Shown piece by piece: positions 11,822 to 23,200 of a DNA stretch of 64,000 nt. How positions within the stretch are numbered: the stretch's first letter is position 1; each line of letters opens with the position of its first letter. The stretch spans positions 40,139,022 to 40,203,021 of the forward strand of contig CM046833.1 of NCBI GenBank assembly GCA_025618425.1, read 5' to 3'. This DNA is from Heliocidaris tuberculata. Its lineage: Eukaryota > Echinodermata > Echinoidea > Camarodonta > Echinometridae. The translations under genes and the position numbers were made by a program. The notes beneath the pieces were generated by a model. That model had not been told where the DNA came from and made no database searches. It was given only the letters and a program-made list of their open reading frames with translations.

Positions 11822-11876
11822 ATGGGATCGCATATTCACAGAGTCTTTTTGCTGGCCATCTTCGTGTGTCTTAAGG
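11822..11876 (+). CDS. Cassette 2 signal-peptide exon
   Basis: It encodes MGSHIHRVFLLAIFVCLK plus one base, with donor GTAAAG. The residues differ from type A (RTFLFAILAC) in the same positions as cassette 4. Confidence 0.8.
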
Positions 11877-14800
11877 GTAAAGTAATATATTGTTGTTGTT
11901 TTTGAATTTGTTTTTTAGAACTTTAATCCGGGATTGAATGTGCGTAAAATCTACTTATGAACACTGATTTACTGATTCACTTTCCTTGAGATTCACAGTT
12001 CATCTGTTGATAAACACACTTTAACTTTCAGAAGGCCTTTCAGTGTATTTCGTAGGTAATTTGAAACAATGTATTAATGATATTGACAGCTCATGATGTG
12101 GTAACTAATTTTCTATTCTATTTTGTCCCCGTTTAATATGCTATAATGGTGAAATACGTTATTGCATATTTCCTTTTATTTTGATGATTTGCAGTAAGCC
12201 GAGGGGGCTTGCACTCATCCTTCACTGATGATGACCTTCCTGTCACTGGAGAAGATATTGAACTTTTTTGCGTCTATTCGTCTCTCCCCAGCGAATTCCG
12301 TATGACATGGTGGAGAAACGTTATTGGGACTCTGGCTTCTTGTGATTACTCCAACGGTATATCGGCTTGTGAGCAGAATAATTCGTTTAAGTTCACTCTG
12401 AAAACAGATTCTCGAAGTTTTAATCTAACAATAAAGGATTTGACAATGGATGATAGCGGCATGTATAAGTGCCAAGTGTTCGGCATCGCAATTTTTGCTA
12501 CAGATGCCGTAGAACTTGAAGTTTTGTCGAGAGGTTAGTACTTTTCGTAAAATATTGTTCTAACATTAGTCGCTATCGAGTAAGAAGTTAATTTTGAAAT
12601 GTGTTCCCATTATCAAAAGAAAATATGAATATATAATGAAGACGTCATGAACTAAATTTTCTGTAAATATAATGTATATCTTGATTCAGGTGCAAATCTG
12701 AATGTTCCTATTCAAGCGTATAAATTTGGGGCATGTAATGAAAATCGTTGCTCCAGCGTTTAATTCAAAAGTTGGAATTTTAGATTTTTTTTAATGTCTG
12801 TAACAATTGTGACTATATCGAGCTCTTCATTCAGTTTTATTAAACCTCACTGTGTTCAATTAATCACTTTCCTAGTATGATTGCCCCCCCCCCTCCCCTC
12901 CTCCTCCACCCCACCACCAGGGGCGTAGATATGAACCCCAACCAACTGATATTAGTGACAGAAGCTCTCTGGCAGAATACACAAACAGCTGTCAAATCCA
13001 CTAATCTAATAATTAACAATGAATTTCATTAATTCATAATCTCGTAATCATGTTAGTTTGCAAACTAATCGTGTATTTTCACTTCTCTTTACACAAAAAA
13101 AAAAAGATGGGGAAAAGAACTCTTGAAAAGGATATTGTACAAATGTAACAGTGTTTGTGATTAATATAAGTCTTTTTTTTTCTTCTTTTTTTTCATAACA
13201 ATTGTTCAATTGGTCAGCCCCACCTGCTATTGTAGTCATCAGCGATGATCGGTTTCCATTGGGATATACCGAAACCTCTAACGTTTCTATGACAGTAGGG
13301 AAACAACACGAGATCACATGTACAGCACGAGCACGACCCCCGGCTCTCATTGAATGGCACACGAATGTTGAAGATGTCCAGCTTCTGGACCAGTCTAATG
13401 TGGTTGAAGGACAAACCTACACATCTCGGGGTGTAGCCACAATAACTCCTTCTACAGAAGATCATAACAAAATCATTCGTTGTCTCGTGTCCCATCCGGA
13501 ACTTGGAAACTTGCTTCAAACTACCATTCGTGTTTATATTTCAGGTAATTACAATGAGTTATCTTTTTAAATATTTTTTTTTTCTAATATGATATTCCAA
13601 AAAGTAATTCCATTAAGTATTCCAATAAATATTTATATTTTTTCCCTGAAAATCCTAACAGATCAACACCGATACAGCTCCTGTGTTATATTCATATTTT
13701 CGTAACAGGAGGATATCTAAAATACTACCATTACATATTTTATTTCGGGTTCTGCAACAAAGGAAGATTATTTTTCGTTTTAACAATTTTCTCACTTCTT
13801 TCATTAAATCTCGAATTAAATTCAGTTATCATTTCATCTCTCCATTTTAGTCTTACCAACGGCCTTACAACTCTCAGCTTCTTCAGGCATCAGCAACGAA
13901 ACAGGGACCCATAGTATCGTCGTCTTTCAAAATGTTTCAGAAGTCATCACCTGCAAATGTTTGGGATCTCGTCCACATGCCCTTCTAACCTGGGAACCTG
14001 GGGGCACAGTCGTCTCTGATGACATTACAGATTCCGTTACCCCAAATAGCAAGGGCCATAATTTATATGATACTCTGAGCAGTCTACTCATGCTACCGGA
14101 AAGAAGTCATCATAACAAAATGTTGCAGTGTTTGGCATCTGCCGGGCAAAACCAACTTCAGGCAAGAGTGAAATTAATCGTTTATGGTAAGTTCTTTTAT
14201 AATTATATGTGTTTATCAACATTCAACCTGAAAGTATAGAGCATTCCATTAGCTATTCCATGACAAGGAAACGCCGACGCTAATGTTAATGTATGATACT
14301 TTTCGTCTCTATTTTAATAAACTCATTTTAATCGTCGTTCGTGTCTCCGATAGTAAAAATTATATCATGAACTTTGCATACTGTAACTTTTGATGTTCAA
14401 GAACCACCAGATACTCCACAACTACTTGGTACCAGTGACTGGCTAGCTGGGGTATCTGCCACAATCACATGCATTTCCAACTCCGGATATCCAGCACCTG
14501 TATTTCAGTGGAACCTCGGAACAACGGATCTTACCAGTGAGTCAGAAACATATGAGGAATTTAATGAAGACAACAGAGTGTATGCTAGGAGTGTGCTTAC
14601 CTTTACGCCAATGAATGACGACCACAACCGATATCTTATATATCAAGTCTTTCAGCCTGATGGACACCAAGCGTGGTCCAGGAGTGTTAGAAAAATGATC
14701 CATATTTCATGTAAGTGGGCTTCCTTTGTTCACTATAATATCATACTAACTAGTAGTCTGTTGTTGTTTTGTCTTTTTCAAATCGAATATACAGCTTGAT

Positions 14801-15888
14801 GAAGCTTTAATGACGACCTGTCAGTGCTCTGAGGTGTTTATTTAGCGACATACTCTTAAAATCACAATTCTTAGAGACTTTATTTTTTTTAGTGTTTCAA
14901 CAATGATTGATATTAAAGTGTGCTATGAATATATTTCAAGTCCAAAGCTAGGATTTCTTCCTTTGTTTCAACCTATTAAACTCAGTCATATTAACTCACA
15001 TAATACGTCGCCAGCAGATTATTATTCATCATGAGCACTATTTTCTGGCACAGTGTAAACCAATTTCTGTATGCCAAATCCCTGTTTCACTACATCGTAT
15101 TCCCTCTGTCAATATCCAGATCCTCCTATTATTGCCGCACTGTCTGTTCGTCGAAGAGTAGCTGGTGATGGGAACGTTTCTACGGTCTTTACATGTCAGG
15201 TAGATGCTAGACCTCAAGCCCGTATCATGGTTTGGTTCTTTAATGGAGCAAGGCTGGTGAATGACACCAACACAATAATCCACCATAGTAATTTCCAAGA
15301 AGGTGAAACAGATGCTACAAGTACGTTGTTAATCAACCAGCCACGAGTACTTGATGAAGGAAAATATGAATGCTTGGCCGTGACAAGGCTCGGTAACGAC
15401 AGTGCTGCTATCAACTTTACCTTATCTTGTGAGTAATGATATAAGACCTATAGGCCTAGATATAAGATGGATATAGTATTTCACTTTTACTGCACTGTGT
15501 TACCGTCCTCCTCATGATATTATAAATGAGAATATATCAGTGGGGGTAGGGAATTCGTATGGAGGAAACAGTATATTATTAATTGTATAATTTGTCTTTT
15601 GAATTAAATTCAATAGGGTTCAGAATATTCATCGCAGGGCAATATTGAAGCCATTATACCACGCAAAATACGTTTTGAAAAAAAATATATATACAAGGCC
15701 TAAACACATGCCATAATATGATAATACTATGTGTATTGTTGTTGTGGATGTGGCATGGAAGTTTGCGTAAATATTAAGATAAATCTTTTTCTATTTCTTT
15801 TAAAATTACAGCTGTTCCTGACAAACCTTATAGGTTGGTTGTAAACCGAAATCCAACGACATCTTTTACTCTCTTCGCTGCTTGGTAA
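11822..15888 (+). CDS. Cassette 2 (type B): secreted 5-Ig protein ending early in fn3
   Basis: Exons are 11822-11876, 12195-12533, 13218-13544, 13851-14186, 14402-14710, 15120-15428 and 15812-15888. They add up to 584 codons including the stop. All junctions are GT/AG and phase 1. The order is signal peptide, V-like Ig1, Ig2 and Ig3 of C2-like type (nectin/nephrin-like CxARARPPAxIxW), Ig4, Ig5 and the first strand of an fn3 domain, then TAA directly after FAAW. No transmembrane segment follows, so the product would be a soluble IgSF protein unless its Ig5 is spliced to a distant exon. In Ig4 one expected Cys is Tyr. The family is inferred to be recognition or adhesion proteins; the ligand is unknown. 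Confidence 0.75.
12195..12533 (+). CDS. Cassette 2 Ig1 (V-like) exon
   Basis: 113 codons. The B-strand Cys is in ELFCVY, the core Trp in MTWWRN, and the F-strand motif is DDSGMYKCQV. An extra Cys pair (SCDYSNGISACE) recurs in all cassettes and may form a second disulfide. It is typical of V-set receptor tips. Confidence 0.85.
13218..13544 (+). CDS. Cassette 2 Ig2 exon
   Basis: 109 codons: PPAIVVISDD, ITCTARARPPALIEWHTN, VATITPSTEDHNKIIRCLV. Both disulfide Cys and the Trp are present. The pattern resembles CD80-like C2-set domains of nectin/nephrin-type proteins. Confidence 0.85.
13851..14186 (+). CDS. Cassette 2 Ig3 exon
   Basis: 112 codons: VITCKCLGSRPHALLTWEPGG, with the second Cys in MLQCLASAGQN. 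It is nearly the same as cassette 4. The acceptor CATTTTAG and donor GTAAGT are strong. Confidence 0.85.
14402..14710 (+). CDS. Cassette 2 Ig4 exon, lacking the usual second Cys
   Basis: 103 codons. The first Cys is in TITCISN and the Trp in FQWNLG. The F-strand reads LIYQVFQ where cassettes 4 and 5 have LICQVFQ, and NSGYPAP replaces NCGYPAP. So two Cys are lost together, and the domain would lack its core disulfide. Confidence 0.8.
15120..15428 (+). CDS. Cassette 2 Ig5 exon
   Basis: 103 codons, an I-set-like domain: VFTCQVDARPQARIMVWFF, LLINQPRVLDEGKYECLAVTR. It ends TLSC at a GTGAGT donor (phase 1). Confidence 0.85.
15812..15888 (+). CDS. Cassette 2 terminal fn3 fragment with TAA
   Basis: It encodes VPDKPYRLVVNRNPTTSFTLFAAW followed by TAA (15,886-15,888), where type A has CAA. 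Homology to the fn3 exon continues to CATGTCTTTTAA at about 16,033, but a further in-frame stop follows. The TAA is shared with cassette 4. Confidence 0.75.
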
Positions 15889-17401
15889 CCGGGATATGAA
15901 GAAGGGCTTCATCAACATTTCATCCTCATTTTTATTTAAGCAGCAATTCATTAGGGGGAAAAATATATGAGGCTCAGTCACCGAATGAGTGGAGGAAGTT
16001 CAATGTTACATTGAAAATCGTATTTTACAAACATGTCTTTTAAACTAGAGACATCATGATAAACAAGTAAACACAACGTTTCGGTGACAACGGTACTCTT
16101 GAAATGTATCATTTCAACGATGTACCACACGTTGTTAAATTCTTCCCGGTAAGAATATTCAACATTTTGACAATTCGGGAATCTATTGACGCTCTCATCA
16201 AAATAACAGAATGTTAGTACATCAAAGAGATCAAATCTCTCTATTTATTTTATTTTTCTTCATTGCTATACTTTAAGAAAGAAATTCTTATCAAGAATAG
16301 GCCTATACGATTAAATACGTAATAATTTATGATGGAGAGAAAATGAGTTCTTACAAATAAATTCATTAGAAAATGTGAAATACCTGCCTTGCTGGATACT
16401 GAATGAATTGTGTTGAAAATAAAAGGCAGAATATGAGTCTCACTTTAAAGAATTTATTTTAACAAATATGCATACGATTTCGAGTCAAGGCTTTTTTAAT
16501 GAACAATTTCTTTCTTTAAATTTGAAACAAAGCAATTATAGTAACGACTAAATAAAATGAAAAGTTGCTTAGTCAAACTTTCATATATTAAAGTGACTAC
16601 TGAATGAGAAAAATAGCTATTTAGCATACTAGTCCTTAAAGAAAAGAAACTCAGCAGATAAAATGTAACTGAGACGATAATAATTAAAAGGTAGTAATTA
16701 CTGTCATGCTAGATCTGAAAAAAAAAATGATACTGTGTATTATGATATGCTTCAAGGAATATTAAAGCAATATGGCAGAGAAGACAATACTCTTCTCTTG
16801 TTTTCAAGTTATTTGAATAGTAGATCGCAAGCAACATTGTGTTACAGAAGCTTTCTCTGACTTTTCGTCACTGAAATCCGGGATTCCCCCAGGGGTCAAT
16901 CATTGACCCCCCCCCCCTCTAATTTACCCAATGGACTCCGGTTTTGTAAAGTCAGTATGTACGCAAACGACACCTTTCTGGCAGTGATATTTCTACTTAA
17001 ATGCAAGAAATTAATGAAGACCTGGAATATTTTAGGAGATGGCTGGTTACAAACAAATTAAGTTTAAATGTAAACAAAACGGAATACATCGTGATGGTTA
17101 CAAAGCAATGATTAAACAGAATTTATGATGTGAACATTACCTTTAACGTATCTGGAATTCCATTGAAAAGAGTACAAGCATGCACACGTCTCGGAGTGAT
17201 AACTGATGAAAACCTTACTTGGTGTGAATATATCAGAAACTTGAAAGCAAACGAAATCAGGATTACATATGGTCAACGGCATAAAGGGTTTAGTAAATAA
17301 CGAGACATTGAAAACGGTAAACAATGCATTAGTGTCATCCCACCTATTTTATTGTAATGTTGTTTGGGGAATTTTTTGGAAGACATTGTTAGACATTAAT
17401 G

Positions 17402-18131
17402 GGTGTCGATCGGGGGGGGGGGTATACATCCCCCCCCCCGAAATTTGAGGTGGGGTGATGGTCTTATTATCACCCCCATAGTTTTGTATGAAATGAATAT
17501 GAATTATGATACATTAACTTAAAATTAATAATTATCCAATATCATTATGTTTCATCTTGAAATACCATAATACCATCACAAAGGGGTTCTACTACACCTA
17601 CCCCCCCCCCTCTCCTGGACAAACCACCCTCTAGGACAACTACCCCTTTGGAAAACTACCCCCTAGGGCAACCACCCTCTAGTCTAGGACGACAACCCCC
17701 GGGACAATTACCTTCTAGGATGACTACCCCCCCCCCCCCCCCCCCCCATTAACTACCCCATACGACAACCACCCATTAGGACAAGTACCCCCGGACAACT
17801 ATCCCCTAGGGCAAGCACCCTCTGGGACAAGTACCCCAGGACAAGTAACCCCAGACAACTACCCCCCTCCCCCTCCCCCGACAACTTCTTCTTCGAGCAT
17901 TGAACAACAAACTGTCTATCTGGCTTCTTTTTCCTGAATCATTACAAATAATTTATAGCACACATATTTAAATATCTGTGGGATGCTCTAAAATGCAAGT
18001 TTTATAGACAGATTTTGACAAAAAAATCCCTGGTATGGGAGGGGGTATCCCACTCCCGCATCCCCCCCCCCCCGCTCGGTCACTTCGCTCCCTCGACGGC
18101 CATCCCCCAATCATAAACACGGATCGACACC
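17402..18131. mobile_element. Small TIR insertion with minisatellite inside the LINE
   Basis: The ends GGTGTCGATC (17,402) and GGATCGACACC (18,121-18,131) are inverted copies. The interior is a G-run, an AT-rich part and a degenerate C-rich minisatellite. It cuts the LINE between FYCNVVWG and LDTLQRIQNR-type coding. A second copy is at 33,141-33,686. Confidence 0.6.
17594..17888 (+). repeat. Degenerate minisatellite, unit about CTACCCCCTAGGACAAC
   Basis: There are about 17 imperfect units of 13-18 bp rich in CCCC and GGACAA. A shorter block of the same unit lies at 33,357-33,437. Confidence 0.8.
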
Positions 18132-19311
18132 ACTGGACACACTTCAAAGAATTCAAAACTGAGGCGCTCGCCTTATCAATATACACCTAGGTTTTCATCA
18201 GGAAAAGAAAACCTAGATATTTGAGTTCGGAATCGCTCACAAAGAGGAGAAAGTATAATATTGGTGTAATGATGTATAAGATTATGACAAACCAAGTTCC
18301 GCTTTATCTTAGTGAGACATTTTTTTACGCAGAAAATATATCTATCATACGCCATAAAGCAGGATTTGTGATTATATAAACGTCAAAAAACTGAATCAGG
18401 CAAAGACACGTTTATATACAGAGGTGCACAAATGTACAACTTACTTTCAGAGGAGATTCAGAGCGCACAACATAAAGGTAGATTTAAATCTAAGATGGTG
18501 CATAATGCTTCTTCTTGATATAGAATGCGTAAATAGAGCAATTATTTTCAATTGATCTTATGTTTATTATATCGCAAAACAAATTTTATGATGATATGGG
18601 GGGGGGGGGGGGGGGTAACAATGCATATTTGCTATTTTAAGAGCGGTCAACAAATAAACTTGTTATGATGCTTTAACATCCAATTTACCGTATTGCATAA
18701 TGATTTTATTATTTTCTTTTCTTTTCGGAAATATAAATAGTTATCAGATCTTATGGTTGTGGAATGGAAATGTAAACTAATATAAAACCAAACTAAACTT
18801 ATTTTGAAACAACACCGAACACTTACCTTGTTTGAGATTTTATTCCTGTAACTTTTTACTCTGTTTTTAAATTCGTTTTTGTAATAGATCTCCTTTTCCT
18901 GATTTCATCAAAACATTAAATACGTGATATAATTATTTCTTTATTTTTTAACATAATCTAATTACATATTATGTGTCCTTTTACGGTACATTGCTATTTC
19001 GTATTGTATTTTTCATATTTCATATTATTTATCTGAAAAATGTGTTTATAATTTTAGTTTTTACACCTTATATTACCGAATTCTTTCTTTTCGATATGTT
19101 TTCCAATATTTTTTTTCCTAAGCTTTATCTTAATTTCTATGATTTATATATTATTTTCTCATATTTTCTGTGCATGTAATTGTTTTGATATTTGTTTTGA
19201 TATTTTATCATTCATTGTATTTTATTGTTAGACGGCCCCATTGTGAATCAGCCAAGTAGCTGAATTGGGCCTTTACCGTGTTTAAACAAATAAATTGATA
19301 AAATCAAATCA

Positions 19312-20216
19312 TATCTGAGAAAAGCTGAAAATTATCGAGTTGCATAACAGTTGTAACACCATATGGGAAGATTTATAACATTAAATTACTTTTAAGACCT
19401 TTTCTAGTGATACTCAAGTTTATTGCCTAAATATCAGGTAGAAAAAAGAGCAGTAAGCCCACACGGTTGAATATATGATGTATTATTTTGGTATTAATTT
19501 TTTCGGGCCAGAAAAAAATGTTCTAATGTTCAGTGTTTCCAATGTTTTTTTTTTTCTTTTCTTTTTTTTTAAATATTACAACGCATTGCAAAAAAAAATA
19601 TATATATATATTTGCTGGAGTTCCGTGGCAGTATCTGTCCGATTTATTTTGATTTAATACTAATGTTTTCATTAAAACGAAGTAAACTGTAACAAAATGT
19701 GAAACCGTACTTGAAAGTATTCCACTGGTTAAATTCATAACAAATGTACTCAGAATGATACACGCGCATTAGAATGACACAAAAATGAGTTTAAAAAAAA
19801 AAAGGGGGGGGGGGTGGGGACCTTTAGCAAAGATACAGTAAAAATAGCAATAACTCCCAAACAATATCTACATAGAAATAGGTACCTTTCTATTTGAACT
19901 GTAATTCTTTTGTCAATATTACCACTAAATTTTCAAAAGATACCGCCTCCTATCGTTTTGACATGAACATGGAATGACTCATTTTACCAATTAATGGTAT
20001 ATAGTTTCGATAACTATACAAAAGGCATGAAAAGTTATCAACCTAATTGTTATTTCGTCAGTAGTTGGAAACGATACACTGTCTATATTAATAATATTTA
20101 ACTTCTCACCACTTTCGAAGGCAACAGGAGTCCATTCGACACGAAAATTATTTGTTCGTAATTGATTTTCTCATTCAAGGACCAAAGTCGAAATCATTTT
20201 AAATTTACACTAGAAA
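19312..20216 (+). promoter_or_regulatory. Spacer and 5' flank of cassette 3
   Basis: After the LINE, spacer sequence returns (GAGAAAAGCTGAAAATTATCG). The cassette flank begins near 19,640. The dyad region at 19,998-20,019 has lost one arm (GGTATATAGTTTCGATAACTATAC). No gene is seen. Confidence 0.5.
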
Positions 20217-20271
20217 ATGGGGTCGCACATTCACCGAACCTTTTTGTTCGCCATCCTCGCCTGCCTTAAGG
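20217..20271 (+). CDS. Cassette 3 signal-peptide exon
   Basis: It encodes MGSHIHRTFLFAILACLK plus one base, with donor GTAAAG. Confidence 0.8.
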
Positions 20272-23200
20272 GTAAAGTAATAATTCTATATTTTATTATT
20301 TTTCATTTTTTCTTACTTTGATCCAGGACTGAATATGTGTAATATCTATTATATCCCTCATTGAAAATTTCTTGCTTTTGGATTGGTCGAGAGCACTTCA
20401 TGTGATTAATCATAATTCTACCAGAAAAAGAAATTACTCCGGGAGAAAAATAGGTTTGGTGACGTCAAACTTTTCAGAGTATGATAGTTTTTTTACTATC
20501 ATGCCTCCGACTGCCCCTTGCTCCCTAGAATCATTTCTCTTGACGCGTACGGCGAGCAGCCAGTAGTCTTCCTCGGCTAACTCCCGCGATGGGACGGCGC
20601 GGGCACCAGTGAAATTACGCCGAGCCCGAGAATTTTCATGAATCCATATAAAGAAAAGTGAGGGGGGGGGGGGGCGGACACTGAACGAAAAATAGCCGTC
20701 AATTTTTGCAAAATATGCTTGAAGTAACACTAAGTCCAGTAAATATTTGCAATTAATAATTCTGTCAATCTATCTTGTCAAAGATTCTTGACAATTTGCA
20801 TGAAATTGTGTTCAATTTACTGTTTAAAAGTGACCTGTCCGGACATAAGACGTGTTGGTTATGGAAATGTAATTGGATGTAGGTCAGTAAATCAGCTGTT
20901 TCTCATGCATGATATGCGCAATCGTACTGACTAAATGCGCGTCGTAACAATAACGCGCATGTCATCAGTCGAAATCAAAACATGGCGACCTATGGCTCTA
21001 GCCCAGTGTCCGTCGAAAGGAAAAAAAGATTTGATTTTAATTGACTAGGACCAAAAACAAACCAGGATTGGAAACAAATGAAGTAGCCTATATTCAGTTA
21101 TCAGGTAAACTTTATCTACCGTGTTCGGTTATCAGGTAACATTTAATTTGAGTGTAAACTGTCATAATTACCCGGTATGTCGTTTGACCCTTTTTAACGG
21201 TTTGTTATTCGACGGTACTGTTTGTGTTACTTTTTATTTAGTAACGAAGTTAGACCTAAATATAGATCTATTTACCGTTAGCCTACCAGACTCTAACGGT
21301 AGTAGTAATTAACATTAATCAATTAAGTTTTTTAAATCTAAAGTTTTGATCTAACTGTGCCTGTGCAGTTCATTATAATACTAGCCATATACTTTTCACT
21401 TTCGGATTTTCACCGATTACGTTACGGTATAGGCCTAGATCTAGATCTAGATCTAGGCCTACCCTTTAACACTTTATGACAGGATTAAAATTAACTTGAT
21501 GTTATAGACTACTTAGTCCTAAAAGTTAGAGGCCTATAAAAGAAAATTGATATACAGGGCCTTTATTCTGAAATCTACTTCGATCTACGGGGTCGGTCTC
21601 AGGCTCAGCGACTATCAATCGCGTCAATCTATTCTAAGTAAGTTAGTTAGCGTCCACTGTGTTTTCCGTATAGATTTAACAACAACGCGAGATTTATACC
21701 ATCTAACATTAATTTGTCATATCTAGATCAATGTTAATTCCAAATATATTTAATTGTTGATGAGGGATATAAAACAAATATACAGGGCCTTTATTCGGAA
21801 ATCTAGTGCGGTCTATGGGGTCGGTCTCAGCGACTACAGTCAATCGTCTATTTCTCTCGGGGCTCTCGCCCCTCGAGGAAATAGACGACTGTAGTCACTT
21901 CGACCGACCCCATAGATCGCACTAGATTTCCTCGGGCCCTGTATATTTGTATACTATAACACGCATTCACCGATTTACTTTCCTGAAGATGCACACTTCA
22001 TCTGTTGATAAACACTCCTTTACGTTTCAAAAGGCCTTTCAGTGTATTATGCAGATAATTTCAAATAATGTATCAACAATATTGATGGCACATGGTGTTG
22101 TAATTCGTTTTCTAAATTGTTTGTGTCCCTGTTTAATATGCTACAGTGGTGAGAAACGTTGTTGCATGCATATTATCTGGTCATTTCAATGACTTTTGCA
22201 GGTAACCGTGGGGACTTACAGGCATCCATCACTAATAGCGACCTTCCTGTCACTGGGGAAGATATTGAACTTGTTTGCGGCTTTTCGTCTCTCCCCAGCA
22301 AATTCTACATGACATGGATGAGAAATGATGTGGGAAATCTGGCTACTTTTGATTGCTACAATGGTATATCAGCTTGTGAACAGAACACTTCGAATTCTTT
22401 TTTTTCTACAGTCACTCTGACGACAAATTCTACACGTTTTAATCTAACAATCAAAGATTTAACAATGGATGATAGCGGCATATATCAGTGCCAAGTTATC
22501 AGCATCGCTGGTTTGGAAACAGCTGCAGTAGAACTTGAAGTGTTGTCGAGAGGTAAGACCGTTTCCTGTAATTTATTTATTTACATTCGTCGGTATAGAG
22601 TAAGAATTTCATTCTGAAGCATGTTCTCATTATTAAAAGAAAATATTTTTAAAAAGTGAAGACGTCACGATCCCATGTTTGCGCTAATTTCAAGTGTAAA
22701 TATATAGCTAAATTCAGCTGCAGATTTGTTAAGTTAAGGTTCTATTTCAAGCGTATAAATGTTGGGCATGTCATGAAAATCGGTGCTCCTTCATAGATTC
22801 TAAAATGTGAAATTTGAATTTTACAGGTGTTTTTATTTTCTCTCTTTCTCTCTTTGGTTCATTATATCGCTTTCTTGATTTGACTGCCTTCTCTCTCTTG
22901 TCATATTCACCCCAACCAACTGAAATTTTCATCGAAGCTTCCAAGAGGAATTTACCAATATCTCTCAAATCATCTAATATAATAAGCACGTCAAATCCGT
23001 TCATTAATTCATAATGCACATCTTTTAATTTCGTAATCATGTAAGTTTGGAAAGATATCTTGTATTTTCACTTTGCTTTTTTTTACACAAAAAATTATAA
23101 TGAAAACAAAAACAACAAAAAAAAAAATCTTGAAAGTGTATAGTACAAATGTAACAGTGTTTGGGTTTAATTTATTTATTTTTTTTTTAATTCATTACGA

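Larger units (their letters stand above)
16665..19311 (+). mobile_element. Second LINE family, degenerate copy (type-B spacer)
   Basis: Fragments of reverse transcriptase are readable in changing frames: YDMLQGILKQYG...SYLNSRSQATLC (from about 16,727), a polymerase stretch near SMYAN (the matching place in copy 2 reads YANDTMLYLSG), NKLSLNVNKTEYIV, FYCNVVWG (about 17,345) and, after an insertion, THFKEFKTEALA...HFFTQKIYL (18,135-18,500). A 3' UTR ends GTTTAAACAAATAAATTGATAAA near 19,305. The flanking spacer resumes at TATCTGAGAAAAGC. It is dead and shared with 32,400-36,635. Confidence 0.75.

Noticed and set aside
15049..15055. CACAGTG heptamer upstream of Ig5 (also in cassette 4), considered as a V(D)J-type recombination signal
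   Set aside because: No nonamer at a 12- or 23-bp spacing, not next to the V-like exon, and absent from the other cassettes at that place.
17594..17888. Tandem repeats considered as a CRISPR-like array
   Set aside because: Units are 13-18 bp, degenerate and without unique spacers, in animal DNA. This is a minisatellite.
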